Positions 23,253-36,324 of a DNA stretch of 64,000 nt are shown piece by piece (the first letter of the stretch is position 1; every line of letters begins with the position of its first letter). The DNA is taken from contig CM049312.1 in the NCBI GenBank assembly GCA_026874595.1, positions 28,669,456-28,733,455 of the forward strand, in the 5' to 3' direction. The DNA is from Sipunculus nudus. Lineage: Eukaryota; Annelida; Sipuncula; Golfingiida; Sipunculidae. The notes under the pieces are model-generated. The model searched no databases, was not told the origin of the DNA, and was given only the letters and a program-made list of their open reading frames with translations. Made by a program: the position numbers and the translations under genes.

Positions 23253-25449
23253 GTAAGTTTTATTACCCTTTTATAAACTTCTCATCATTAAGCTGTTTCC
23301 ATGTGTGTACATGTGAAAAAAAATTGCTACAAGTTTTTCCATGTGAGTGTGTATAATTATATACGTATGCAGTTGCACATTGCATCTAGAAATTCTTCCT
23401 CCCAAAAAATTTAGTGAAGTGATTTCATTTTACTGAGAATCACTGAGTTCATGAAGACATTATTTGTGAAATAATTCACTCCTCTGGCAAGGCTATTCAC
23501 TGGTATTAGGGCCCACCTTCGTTTCAGAGCTGATCCAACTGTGGGATTGATGATTTGTGATACAAATTTTCCATGTAGAATACAGGAAATTTTACTTAGA
23601 AATAAATTTACTTGTATTTCTACCAGAATCCTAAGTAAAATTTCCTGTATTCTATCAAATTAAATTTGATTTTTATATGCCCCCCCCCTTATGACGGATA
23701 TCTCCATCTTGTATTTATGACTGGTCCTGCCATCTGCAGTTGTTTTCTCGTGGTGTCCATCTGTCTGTTTACTTTTGGTAAAAATTACTCGTATCTCAGG
23801 AGTGGCTTGATGTATAAGCCTGAAATTTTGCATGTTTATCTGTCTTGGATAGCTAAGTTGTAGACAAGACAGGTGGCACTACCTATGCCTTTGTGATTTG
23901 GAGGATACACCTTGTCACTTGTTGACTACCTGTATTCTATTCTTAAAATGTTTTTTTTGAATTACATTGAAAAAGGTAATCCTCTTAATATTTTACTCAC
24001 ATAAGGTTGTGAAAATCACAGACTCTTTACTTTCTTTGTGCATTAAGTCAAACATATGTTAAATTAGCCACTTTCTATTTTTAAAATTATATATGAAAAG
24101 GTATTATATAAATATGAGATATTCAAAAAGGAAAGGTTAAATTTAGGCATACTGTATTTTGAATATCTGTGATGTTAAAAGATATTAAAGAATTTTTCAC
24201 TGCCAAATGCATGATTACATGACGTTTGCAAATGTAGCATGCTGTTTAATAACAAATTGTTTACATAGTGAATGTTACATTTAGAACAAAATCTATAACA
24301 GGAGCTAAATTCACTAAAATAGATTCTTGTACTAAAAATATTCCCAATCTCCCAATAAATCTAGCTGTATTCTTATTCTTTATAAACACAGGAGACACTA
24401 TTTACCAGATCTAAGGATTTTAACTAAAACCCAGTTTTCAAACCCATAAAATTTTACCAGATTGTTCTATTAATGGCCTGACACTTACTTTGCACCTAGA
24501 TATTATCTGTTAACAATTTGGCTGAAAATATTATTCTGTTGCAGTAAATAATTTATCTGTTTTATTCAACAGAATTTTTTCAGGCCAGTGTGTTTGTATT
24601 TGTTTTATGTATTTATAATATTAGTATTTATGGGAGATGTTTACATGTGATGCAGTTGAAGCTATATAAAAACAAACGGTCATATTACAATACGTAACTT
24701 ATGCATGGCCACCTAGTGAAGTTTGTAACATGATTCTATAGTAGGGGGAGTGACACCTGTGTTTGGAGGTGGGTCTGTTTTCTGGGCTCTGATTGGCTAA
24801 CAGTAGCCGTACCCCCTAGTGCACTTAAAGGAGATGCATAAACAAGTTGGTAGACCAAGTACACCTTTGACGCACATAGGTCATGACAAGGAGGAACATG
24901 TTTACCAGCACGTGACTGAACAACCCAACTGTCACCCTGAAAAGTCCCCTCACATGCATTGGCTTGCAGCCTCTGTACCATGGGATACTTAAAAGTAATA
25001 ATAAAAGTGTTGACTTGGTTTAGCTGTGTCACAATTGTCCCTAATGACATCACTTATCAAAAGGTCATTGCATAATAAGGGTAACAAATGCAAAGGGTTT
25101 TGCTATGTGAGTATTAGAGAAGGGAATTATTATTAATTATACTGTGTGGTCTTTTGTGCGCAGCAGCATGTTACTCATTGTAACATTATTATAGTCGTAT
25201 AGTGGTTGTGCTAATGGTATAGAAGTGACCAGTGTGAACTGGTCTGCATCACAGATGTGATAAGTACACTGTTACACAGCCTGGCAACATGAAAGACTTC
25301 TAACTACAATGTTAAACAGTGAACACTATAGAGAGAATGTGATTGAGTGTTAAAGAAGCTGAAAACCTAGGAACATTGAAGATTGGAATTAACAGAATGT
25401 TAGAGATTTAGAACTGAAGAATATTAGTACAGGTCCATATACAGTATAT
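23253..25449. other. PHKG intron 1, proximal part
   Basis: Intronic. It holds a perfect 24-bp hairpin (23576-23654) and a decayed fragment of the 3173-type repeat (about 23660-23930, including ATATCTCCATCTTG and GACAAGACAGGTGGCACTACC). The rest is AT-rich with no exon or repeat recognised. A 105-codon minus-strand frame (24736-25053) has no domain I recognise. Confidence 0.5.
23576..23654. repeat. Perfect 24-bp inverted repeat, 31-nt loop
   Basis: The left arm 23576-23599 (TAGAATACAGGAAATTTTAC then TTAG) is exactly complementary to the right arm 23631-23654. It lies in intron 1, about 320 bp past exon 1. Confidence 0.9.
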
Positions 25450-26588
25450 ATATGTCACAGGCGAAATTAGAATCTAGGCGGATTAAAAATCTGCCTAGGC
25501 GAGATTGAAATTCTGATTCCACCTAGGCCAAATTAAAATCCTAGTTATAAATCTGCTTCATTCAATTCTTTGGTTTAATCATGCTGATTGTTTTTATAAT
25601 AATTGCAATTTATTCTCACATTTGGTATGGAGAGGTTAAACTGTGGAGAACTGTATATCTGAACATCTTAATGAATAGGACCATTTTAGGAATTTAAGAT
25701 CTGCCCCGGCCAACAAGACGGAAAGTTTGATTTTTCTTTGTTTTAAGTGTAAGTCTTACAGAAACTATGGATTTTGAAAGATTATAATTTATTAAGAACA
25801 CTTTATCTTAATGAACATAAAAAATAAATGGATTTTTATAATCACTGATGATAAAGAATGCTTAACAGAAATGTTGGAGTCTTTTCTGACAGGTGGGTAA
25901 AATTAAAAAAAAAACACAGGTATATTTTCAGTCTGATTTTTTCAGGTTTCAGTATTTATTTTTTGCCTTGGCAAATAAAATTAAATTTTGGCTTTTTATT
26001 AACTGAAAGGGGCAAGGAAGATACAGGAATTTGAATATTTTATTTATTTATATTGCTTATTATAAATGGTGCATACTGCATATTTTAGATTGTGACTACC
26101 ATGTAGTTATGGAATTGCTAAATGTTAAATATAATAAAAGAGTATCTTTTTATACATGTGTTCTTGTTTGTTTCTCTCAGAATATACATTTCCTAGTCTA
26201 TTTAATTCCCTCATTTATTTATAGGTTAATATCTGTTATTTTTCGCAGCTACACAATGTTCTGAGGCTCAGTGTTCTTATGTCCACTTAAAAGAAATAGG
26301 GGAAAAAATACATCTCAACAATAAGGTTGAGTTATTCTTAAGTAGACTAGTGTATTTCAGGATATTTTAAAATAAACTGTTTCTCTTGGTAACATCTAAA
26401 CTAAAATATTCAGATATTCTCATGTAAACTAGTGTATTTCAGGATATCCAAAAGTGAACTGGTGTACATTGGAATATTCCCATCTCAACAGTGACTATTC
26501 CCATCTCAACCGTTGAGATGGGAATTCCCATCTCAACTAGTTAAGTCCCGAATTCAACTGGATTCCCATCTACACCGTGACATATATA
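25450..26588. mobile_element. Foldback-like element with CCTAGG and CCCATCTCAAC modules
   Basis: The outer ends are inverted, ATATATATGTCAC at the left and GTGACATATATAT at the right, resembling the TATATGTC ends of the element at 9262. Left modules are palindromes around GCCTAGGC (25470-25530). Right modules are CCCATCTCAAC repeats, including a hairpin with GTTGAGATGGG (about 26500-26525). No coding capacity. It lies in PHKG intron 1. Confidence 0.5.
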
Positions 26589-26736
26589 TATTTTTTTATC
26601 AACATTTTGTGTGAAAATGTGCTGTAGAACACAGTGGAATAAAATTAAAATATTTGGTAGACTACCAGTTTTACAGATTTGTACATTAACATATTTCGTG
26701 TTTTTTGGCAGTCTGCTAAAATTAAATTACTATTAA

Positions 26737-28000
26737 ACAAGGGACCCATGAGTCACGGGGCTCAGCTGAAGTTTGAAATTTTTGCAAATGCAAAAAATGC
26801 AAAATATTCTATTGTAATGTATTTCATTTATATAAGCATATGAGAAGCTAAGAGGAAAGGGGCCCTCCTACTTGGTTATAGTTAAGTTCTAAATATATGA
26901 CTGCAAACTAATTCTCTGACTAGACTGTCATGAAGAAAATCAGTAACAGTTTTGAGATACTTTAATGCATATGAAAAATTTACAGATGGACAGGCAAGTG
27001 GACAGAATGGACTAATACCTTTGTTTCACTTTCAAGAGAATAATGCATTTAAGTTTATATATAAGCTTATTTTTTTAAAATATCCACTTTTTCCATTAGT
27101 AGTTTTATAAACTTGTAATAAAAAAATAAATGAAAATATAAGTTAAAATATTAGAATTCTAAGTTGCAATCATTATATATCCAGAGTTTTGCTCATATTG
27201 GGTCATATTATGCATACACATATATTTTATTATTTTTAAATCACAAATGTTTAAACTAAATTTAGAAGAAAATAATTCCTAAACATGGCATTTACAAGAT
27301 TATTCCTTGAATCACTATTAAAAAGTTTTGCACATTGGACTTTTAAGTACATGCTTAATTTTATTCACTGAAATGAAATAAAAGATTCAGTAAATATGAT
27401 AAAATTAAAATATCTTTTCAAATAAAGTATACACACTGTTGGTTGAATGAGGGACAAACAATATCATTGTGCTAATTACTATCTCAGCTATAATTTATTA
27501 CTGGAATTAATAGTCAATTTCACACCTGGTGAAGTTTTTACTCTTCTGAAGTAAGGAATTACTTATCTGATGAACATCCACACTTTCATATCAATACACC
27601 ACTTTGAGGACAAAAAAAAAATGTAGCAAAGCCAAGAATAAAATAAAATACAGAAAATTATAACATTCATCTAGTTAATGCACCATCCGGGTGGGGGGGG
27701 GGGGGGTGCAGGGCAGAGGGGAAGCCTGCTAGTAGTGGCCAAGCTGAGTCGAGGCAAGCTGCCTGGGGTCGGTTACATAATGCAAGTGAAGGCTGTACTA
27801 CCAGGTGGGCTAGATGTAGTCAAAGTTGGGTAAAATTTAAGGTACTGATTTTATGTTTATGCTAATAACTTGAAAAAATTTGCAAAATTCAGATCTAATT
27901 TTGGGTTAACAATTGAATCTTGATTAAATAAAGTTATATTCATGAAAAAAAGTCTCCAGCTTCAGCAGTTCTCATGTTAGGTGAGTAAATATATTTCCTG
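26737..28000 (-). mobile_element. Helentron-like element, family A, 5'-truncated copy
   Basis: On the minus strand it ends CAGCTGAGCCCCGTGAC, then the CATG-loop hairpin and CCTTGT (26737-26770). Its body is the reverse complement of the 31171-40202 element, for example AGGAGGGCCCCTTTCCTCTT and CAGCCTTCACTTGCATTATG. It carries one copy of the 1069-bp unit that is triplicated there. Similarity stops near 28000, so the 5' end is missing. A G run near 27690-27706 interrupts the match. Confidence 0.65.
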
Positions 28001-28085
28001 TTGTTAATCTGTTTGATGCTTCAGTTGAATGGGTATATACTACCATTCAGATGATAAAATTTCCTTTTACGAATCTCTTCCCAGT

Positions 28086-28117
28086 CAGCTGAGAATCATG
28101 ACCCATGGGTCACTTGT
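28086..28117 (+). mobile_element. Orphan 3' end of a family A Helentron-like element
   Basis: CAGCTGAG, hairpin TGACC-CATG-GGTCA and CACTTGT match the 3' terminus of family A, but no matching 5' end is found upstream. Confidence 0.5.
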
Positions 28118-28334
28118 TTAAGGGTGCTTTATGTTGATGAGGAATTAGTAACATTTGCTCTGAAGAATGTTACTAGATAGTTTATGGACAGGGTTTGACA
28201 ATAAGGATGTTTGACAGCCAAGTGTCGATTGACATATTATAACAGAATTGTGTGGCAGTACAAGTTTTAAAATATCCATGCATCCTCCTACCTTTGGGCA
28301 TATCAGCATTGAAAAAACTAGAACAGTATGGTAA

Positions 28335-28535
28335 CTTACTACCATAAAACCTTGCCTAAAGACCAACTTGGTGTAGTGACCACCTAAAAAAAGGACCACT
28401 CTTTCACAGTCCCAACTCTTTTTTTTTTTTTTTTGCTGCTTATATCAGACCTTGCTTATACGACCACCTTGAAAATGCAACCTCTTTATCAAGGTCCCAT
28501 GGGTGGTGGTAATACCTAGGTTTCACTGCATTAAG
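28335..28535. mobile_element. Decayed TA-type MITE fragment
   Basis: Contains GACCACC and ACGACCACC words and ends CCTAGGTTTCACTGCA. This resembles the intact MITE at 53986-54162, but the left end is degraded. Confidence 0.3.
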
Positions 28536-28539
28536 CTAT

Positions 28540-30457
28540 TGATATTTCATTATATCAAGGTAAGATCTAGAATATACATGTACACATTGTACAGGTGCAA
28601 CCCAATCATATGAATCAAATTAGATATGATATTTGTTGACAGGTGTGATGAACAGATTTTACCAGCAGCATTTGTATAGCTAAGACTGTTTTTACTCAGC
28701 ACTGGAGTCTGTGGGGGCTGGCAGATGACTTGGTGCTGTAAAAAATGCAAAGTCATCACTCTGTTATGGCTAAAAATACAAGAGGCTAATCTGATCATCC
28801 AAGCAAAGGTCACAATTACATAAGACTGAGCTTTTTCACGGTCCATTTGCTTTGGTCGGGTATAAAAAAGATTATAATTTATATTTGTTTACGTACACAC
28901 AGCCTTGATGTAGAAACTGGTAGAGAACACGGAAATATGTTGTTGTGATTTGGTCTTTACGTCATAGTTGCACACAAACACATGATTTGGTATGTGTCTC
29001 TGACGTAACAATTAACTGTTTAAGTGCTATGTTAAAACCACCCTGTAGAAAATATACTTTAAAAATTGTAATAGAATATGTGTATTACATTAGGATAATG
29101 CCATTAACAAAACTGGGGAATTTTGTATGAACTCTACCTGGGTCATATATTTGGGGCAGCAACGTGAATCTGATGTGTAGTGGCATGAAAAGTGACTGTC
29201 AGGAAATGAGCCATAATAGGGGCATTTATGGGGAGTCTTTTGCATTCTGAAATATACCATATTTTCTTTCACATATTTATATAAAAGGCAAAAATTTATT
29301 TTTTAAACTAGTTCACAGTGTTTCCAGTGGAACAGTTATAAAATATATGATTATCATGATTATCCTTACTAGCCAATCACATACCTCTTGGCACGTCATA
29401 CGTTTTCCATAGGCACATCAGCATTAGCCAGAAGGTGTCGCTACCCTGGTGGCTACATGCACTACTTTTGGTAGCAAATTTTATTTATTACAGTAAACTA
29501 AATACTGCACATTGTGAAAGGATACCTCCTATTAAATATTCATTTAGGTCCCACTGGATGTCTTCTAGCTTGGCACACATACACTTCAGATATATCAAAC
29601 AGGGGTCATGAATAGTTATACAGGTATAACACCATGAGATGTCGGTCACAGTTCACCAACAGCATGGTTGCATCACATGTTAGATCTTGGTAGAACAAAG
29701 GTGGCCCTAATACCATAATAATAACTCTCACCCTCTGCCAGGATAAACACCTGCGCACTCTCTGGAAATAAATCATTTGAACAAAAACGTATTATGGTGA
29801 ATACAAATTACCTCCAAAAAAGAATAAATTGTTTCTTCAAATAGTGTTACCCTAACTTTCCTACAAATATCATCCATATGTGTTCATAGACTGTTAACTT
29901 AAGTTACCAACAGACAAACTAACCAACCAACCAATTACAATAAAAACATGATACCTCCTTTTTGAGGTATATTTATTTATTACAATTCTCACGTTATTTC
30001 CCTCACGTTCCCCTGTCTGGGTTTCACTTATACTCACTTCAGTTGCTTACATACGCCAGCTAGTCACTGAAACATTGCCAGGTAATAAAAAATTTCCAAT
30101 CTATCTTTCACTGTAGCAATGTTTTATGTTATTTTCCATAAAGGCCAAAATAACAAATATGAAGTAGATATAGCTTTGTAAATACCTTAATTAATTTATA
30201 GTTTTGGGTAGAGCTGTACCTATATTTGTTTGTATTCATCAGCACAACAATTTAGCATGCAAACTTTATAGCCATCTGTATTGAAGAATCCTATCAATAC
30301 ATACCAGGATATTAGTAATAAGTGTATCCAGCCCTAGCAGACAGCATATTTAAAAAAAATGACTCTAGAACTTAGTAGAAGACTTGTTTTGCTGATTTGA
30401 TGTTACCCCAACGCTGATGATCTCATGACATGTACCGGTGTGGTCTTTGTTTTACAG
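28540..30457. other. PHKG intron 1, distal part
   Basis: Intronic, with no recognised repeat or coding segment up to the acceptor GTCTTTGTTTTACAG at 30457. Confidence 0.5.
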
Positions 30458-30633
30458 GGGAGTCAGTAGTGTCGTACGACGATGCATAGAAAAGGACACG
30501 GGGCGGGAGTATGCGGTGAAGATCATCGACCTGACGGGAGACAAAGACAATGAGCTTCAGACGGAAGAGCTCCGTGTGGCTACTCACAAAGAGATGAACA
30601 TCCTCAGATTATGTGCTGAGCAGCCACATATCA
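30458..30633 (+). CDS. PHKG: PHKG coding exon 2 (glycine loop to helix C)
   Basis: Encodes the last base of Arg34 through the first base of Ile93. The ATP-binding glycine loop GRGVSSVV (33-40) is the PHKG-specific form. The catalytic lysine is K55 in EYAVKII, and the helix C glutamate is E79 in THKEMNIL. The acceptor is TTTTACAG and the donor A|GTGAGT. The preceding intron is 7.2 kb. The VSSVVRRC stretch is close to diagnostic for PHKG among the calcium/calmodulin-dependent kinases. Confidence 0.95.
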
Positions 30634-31165
30634 GTGAGTACATTACTGAGTACCTTGTTTATTTGCTGTATGCGTCATATATTAATTGAAGTTTTAGGTT
30701 ACTATTGTTAACTGATGTAAATAAATAGGTACTTTAATATAAAGTGCCGGCTGTTGGGGAAGAGTGCAGATATTTAGGTTATTATCATTAATTGACCTGT
30801 GCTGGGGTAATCGACTTTGCCAGTTTGAATGGGAGGTAAAAAAGACACGCACACATATGGTTTCCCTGACTGGTATGCAAGACCCTACCAGAGAGGACTG
30901 ACAATTTAGAGTGACAAGGAATGTGATAGCAGATGCCACTGGGTTACTACAGTTGGATCAAAATTCATTTAACATGGGCTCAGTGAGTTCTTGCATGTGC
31001 CAATATCTTTTTTTTTTTTTTTTAAATTTTTTTTTTTTGGTGGAGGTAACCGCCTCCATTTTTTAATGCTGACTTATCTTATTCTTAACCTAAGTATGTA
31101 CATCTGCAGAGTTTCCATTTCGGTTTGGGACTACTTGACAGGGCGGTAGCACTCACTTCCTATCA
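30634..31165. other. PHKG intron 2, start
   Basis: Intronic. It includes two T-rich runs (31009-31040) with GGTGGAGGTAACCGCCTCCA nearby, a small inverted repeat. Nothing else was recognised. Confidence 0.4.
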
Positions 31166-32071
31166 TTTTTAGCTCAGCTGACTATAAGTCATCTGAGCTA
31201 TAGTCATGGTCCATTGTCCTTCGTCCGTCCGTCCGTCCGTCGTGCCGTCCGTCCGTCCGTCCGTCCGTCCGTCCGTCTGGATGTCTGTCCGTGAGACTGG
31301 CACGTTTCAACACCGTTGGACCTACGAATCTGAATTTCAGCATACAGTTAGATGTCCCCATAATCTCCTACCATGCCAAAAATTGGGTCAATAGGACTTC
31401 GTTCCTTTGAGATATTAAGGAAAAAGTTTAAAACCTCAATTTTTTATTAGAAATCTATTTTCACACTTCAGGACTGCCTAATATCAAAACCACTCATCTG
31501 GTTTTCTTCATATTTACCATGAATATTCCTCTTTATAGTTCCTATGTACATGCCAGATATTAAGTCAGTATTATATAATTTAAAAAAGTTATGGGCCCAA
31601 ACATAATGGACTTTGTAAAAAAATCAGGAAGATATTTGGTCACCTAAGACCAAAAGTGTTAAAGGTAGGGACTTTTTTCCAGTAATGCAACTTTAATTAA
31701 TCAAAATTTAATTGTATACAAAAAATTAGATCAAAATTTGTTAAATTTTTTTAAATATTGGCAAAAATATAAAATTGATACCTTAAATTTTGCCCAACTT
31801 AGGCCATGGCACGTTTTTTTCCTGTAAGTACTGTGGATTTAATTTTTCACACCATGTATACATAAGGATTTAATCTGTTAAAATCTGAAATTTGAAAATA
31901 AAAGCTGCAAAATTAGGCTAGTTATTGAATTTTTTTGGAGGCTCTTGTTGTATTCCCTTACATTGTCAAGCAATCCACTTTGATGACTGTAGGTCATTCA
32001 GTGCACATCTCTATGCTCCCCAGGCTGTTGACATAATTTTAGATGTCCCCAAAATCTCCTACCATACCGAA

Positions 32072-35000
32072 AATTGGGTCATTAGGACTTTGTTCCTTCG
32101 AGATATTAAGGAAAAAAACTCTGTTTTCCATAAAAAAAAGCCATTGTTACACTTCAAGGCTGCCTAATATCAAAACCACTGATCTGTTTTTGATCGTATT
32201 TAGTATTCACATTCTTTTATACATTTTCTATGAACATACCAAAATTTAGGTCAGTATTGGGTATTATTTTGAAGTTATGGGCCAAAACATAATGAAGTTT
32301 TAAAAAAAATCAGGAAATATATTTACTCACCTAACATGAGCATTGCTGAACCTAGAGACTTTTTTTCAGGAATATAACTATTTAATCAAGATTCAATTGT
32401 TTACCCAAAATTAGATCTGAATTTTGCAAATTTTTCAAGATATTAGCATAAATAAAAAATCAATACCTTAAATTTTGTCCAACTTTGGCACTGTTGATTT
32501 AATTTTCCCAGCATATATGCATAAGGATTTAATCTTTCAAAATCTGAACTTTCAAAAGAAATTGATTGGAATGAATGGCTTTTATTCATGTTTTCATACA
32601 CCATGTCAAGTGTTGTTTACATCTAGCCCACCTAGTAGTACAGCCTTCACTTGCATTATGTAACCCACCCCAGGCAGCTTGCCTTGGCCCAGCTTGGCCA
32701 CTACTAGCAGGCTTCCCCTCTGCCCTGCACTCATCCCCCCTCCCCCAGCTGGTGCATAAACTAGATGAATGTTATAATTTTTCTGTATTTTATTTTATTC
32801 TTGGACATGCAACATTTTAGATTTTGTATTGAACCACCAGGGTTACAATGATTAAAGTGTACATTTAATTGTGTCCACAAAGTGGTGTATTGCTGTGAAA
32901 GTGTGGATGTTCATGAGATAAGTAATTCCTTACTTCAGAAGAGTAAAACCTTCACCAGGTGTAAAATTGACTATTAATTCCAGTACTTAATTAAAACTGG
33001 GATAGTAATTAGCACAATGATATTGTTTGTCCCTCATTCAACCAACAGTGTGTATCCTTTATTTGAAAAGATGTTTTATTTTATCAAATTTACTTTTTAT
33101 TTTATTTTGGTGAATAAAATTAAGCATGTCCTGAAAAGTCCATTGGGTCATTAGGACTTTGTTCCTTCGAGATATTAAGGAAAAAAACTCCGTTTTCCAT
33201 AAAAAAAAGCCATTGTTACACTTCAAGGCTGCCTAATATCAAAACCACTGATCTGTTTTTGATCGTATTTAGTATTCACATTCTTTTATACATTTTCTAT
33301 GAACATACCAATATTTAGGTCAGTATTGGGTATTATTTTGAAGTTATGGGCCAAAACATAATGAAGTTTTTAAAAAAATCAGGAAATATATTTACTCACC
33401 TAACATGAGCATTGCTGAACCTAGAGACTTTTTTTCAGGAATATAACTATTTAATCAAGATTCAATTGTTTACCCAAAATTAGATCTGAATTTTGCAAAT
33501 TTTTCAAGATATTAGCATAAATAAAAAATCAATACCTTAAATTTTGTCCAACTTTGGCACTGTTGATTTAATTTTCCCAGCATATATGCATAAGGATTTA
33601 ATCTTTCAAAATCTGAACTTTCAAAAGAAATTGATTGGAATGAATGGCTTTTATTCATGTTTTCATACACCATGTCAAGTGTTGTTTACATCTAGCCCAC
33701 CTAGTAGTACAGCCTTCACTTGCATTATGTAACCCACCCCAGGCAGCTTGCCTTGGCCCAGCTTGGCCACTACTAGCAGGCTTCCCCTCTGCCCTGCACT
33801 CATCCCCCCTCCCCCAGCTGGTGCATAAACTAGATGAATGTTATAATTTTTCTGTATTTTATTTTATTCTTGGACATGCAACATTTTAGATTTTGTATTG
33901 AACCACCAGGGTTACAATGATTAAAGTGTACATTTAATTGTGTCCACAAAGTGGTGTATTGCTGTGAAAGTGTGGATGTTCATGAGATAAGTAATTCCTT
34001 ACTTCAGAAGAGTAAAACCTTCACCAGGTGTAAAATTGACTATTAATTCCAGTACTTAATTAAAACTGGGATAGTAATTAGCACAATGATATTGTTTGTC
34101 CCTCATTCAACCAACAGTGTGTATCCTTTATTTGAAAAGATGTTTTATTTTATCAAATTTACTTTTTATTTTATTTTGGTGAATAAAATTAAGCATGTCC
34201 TGAAAAGTCCATTGGGTCATTAGGACTTTGTTCCTTCGAGATATTAAGGAAAAAAACTCCGTTTTCCATAAAAAAAAGCCATTGTTACACTTCAAGGCTG
34301 CCTAATATCAAAACCACTGATCTGTTTTTGATCGTATTTAGTATTCACATTCTTTTATACATTTTCTATGAACATACCAATATTTAGGTCAGTATTGGGT
34401 ATTATTTTGAAGTTATGGGCCAAAACATAATGAAGTTTTAAAAAAAATCAGGAAATATATTTACTCACCTAACATGAGCATTGCTGAACCTAGAGACTTT
34501 TTTTTCAGGAATATAACTATTTAATCAAGATTCAATTGTTTACCCAAAATTAGATCTGAATTTTGCAAATTTTTCAAGATATTAGCATAAATAAAAAATC
34601 AATACCTTAAATTTTGTCCAACTTTGGCACTGTTGATTTAATTTTCCCAGCATATATGCATAAGGATTTAATCTTTCAAAATCTGAACTTTCAAAAGAAA
34701 TTGATTGGAATGAATGGCTTTTATTCATGTTTTCATACACCATGTCAAGTGTTGTTTACATCTAGCCCACCTAGTAGTACAGCCTTCACTTGCATTATGT
34801 AACCCACCCCAGGCAGCTTGCCTTGGCCCAGCTTGGCCACTACTAGCAGGCTTCCCCTCTGCCCTGCACTCATCCCCCCTCCCCCAGCTGGTGCATAAAC
34901 TAGATGAATGTTATAATTTTTCTGTATTTTATTTTATTCTTGGACATGCAACATTTTAGATTTTGTATTGAACCACCAGGGTTACAATGATTAAAGTGTA

Positions 35001-35280
35001 CATTTAATTGTGTCCACAAAGTGGTGTATTGCTGTGAAAGTGTGGATGTTCATGAGATAAGTAATTCCTTACTTCAGAAGAGTAAAACCTTCACCAGGTG
35101 TAAAATTGACTATTAATTCCAGTACTTAATTAAAACTGGGATAGTAATTAGCGCAATGATATTGTTTGTCCCTCATTCAACCAACAGTGTGTATCCTTTA
35201 TTTGAAAAGATGTTTTATTTTATCAAATTTACTTTTTATTTTATTTTGGTGAATAAAATTAAGCATGTCCTGAAAAGTCC
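32072..35280. repeat. Near-identical 1069-bp tandem triplication
   Basis: Three copies occupy about 32072-33140, 33141-34210 and 34211-35280. Each starts ATTGGGTCATTAGGACTTTG and ends GCATGTCCTGAAAAGTCC. Only scattered single-base differences are visible. An older diverged start of the same unit lies at 31375-31480. Only one unit is present in the related copy at 26737-28000. The repeated short open frames are not genes. Confidence 0.95.
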
Positions 35281-36316
35281 AATGTGCAAAACTTTTTAAT
35301 AGTGATTCAAGGAATATTCTTGTAGATGCCAATATTGTGGCATTATTTTCTTTTAAAATCAGTTAAACATTTATGATTAAAAAATAATAAAATATATGTG
35401 TATGCATAATATGACCCAATGTTTTTTACTCTGTATATATAATGATTGCAACTTTTGCAACAATTCTAATATTTTAACTTATATTTTCTGGTTTTTTAAA
35501 ATAGGCTTATATATAAACTTAAATGCATTATTCTCTTGAAAGTGAAATAAAGGTATTAGTCCATTCTGTCCACTTGCCTGTCCATCTGTGAATTTTCGTA
35601 TGCAACACAGTATCTCAAAACTTTTACTGTTTTTCTTCATGACAGTCTTGTCAGAGTATTAGTTTGCAATCATATATTTAGAACTTTACTATAACCAAGT
35701 AGGAGGGCCCCTTTCCTCTTAGCTTTTCATATTCTTATATAAATGAAAAACATTACAATAGAATATTTCTACATCCACCTTCATGCTGCCCTCACTTTTC
35801 CCTTCTCCGAACCCCATCCCAAAGTCAGCCTCAGTAAGCAAGAACAAGATGAATCAGATATATTCATACTTTAATATTTTGTATAACTATTCGTCCATAG
35901 GTACCTATGTACATGCCAGAAATTATGTCAATATTGTGTAATATGTAGACATAGTGGGCATCACAATAATGTACCTTTTCAAGACTAAAGAGATATTGTG
36001 TCATACAGTCACATAGTCATAAATCACTTCATCTGCATAGTTAATCATAACATCATATCTGTCAAATTGAACACTTGCAGACTACCATACACTTTAGACC
36101 CTGCAACAAATAGCCTTATCATCATTCTACTACTGCTTATTACTGCTGTCATTGCATTCATATTTGCTCAAATATATCACAATTTTCAACCCCTCCTAAA
36201 TAAATAAAAAATAAACCACTTTATTTGACTCTATTAATCCATCAGTCAGGTAATTTCATTTATCATTTACTCACATATTACATTACATTCCTTTATAATA
36301 GCCCAACATATACATG

Positions 36317-36324
36317 ATATTCAT
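36317..36324. repeat. Target-site duplication, left copy
   Basis: ATATTCAT directly abuts the left terminal inverted repeat and is identical to 40105-40112. Confidence 0.8.

Noticed and set aside
24736-25053. 105-codon minus-strand frame in intron 1
   Set aside because: No recognisable domain, no promoter or splice context, and internal to a PHKG intron.
32475-34959. Three repeated 62- and 81-codon frames
   Set aside because: They recur only because the 1069-bp unit is triplicated. They have no signal, domain or codon bias suggesting coding.
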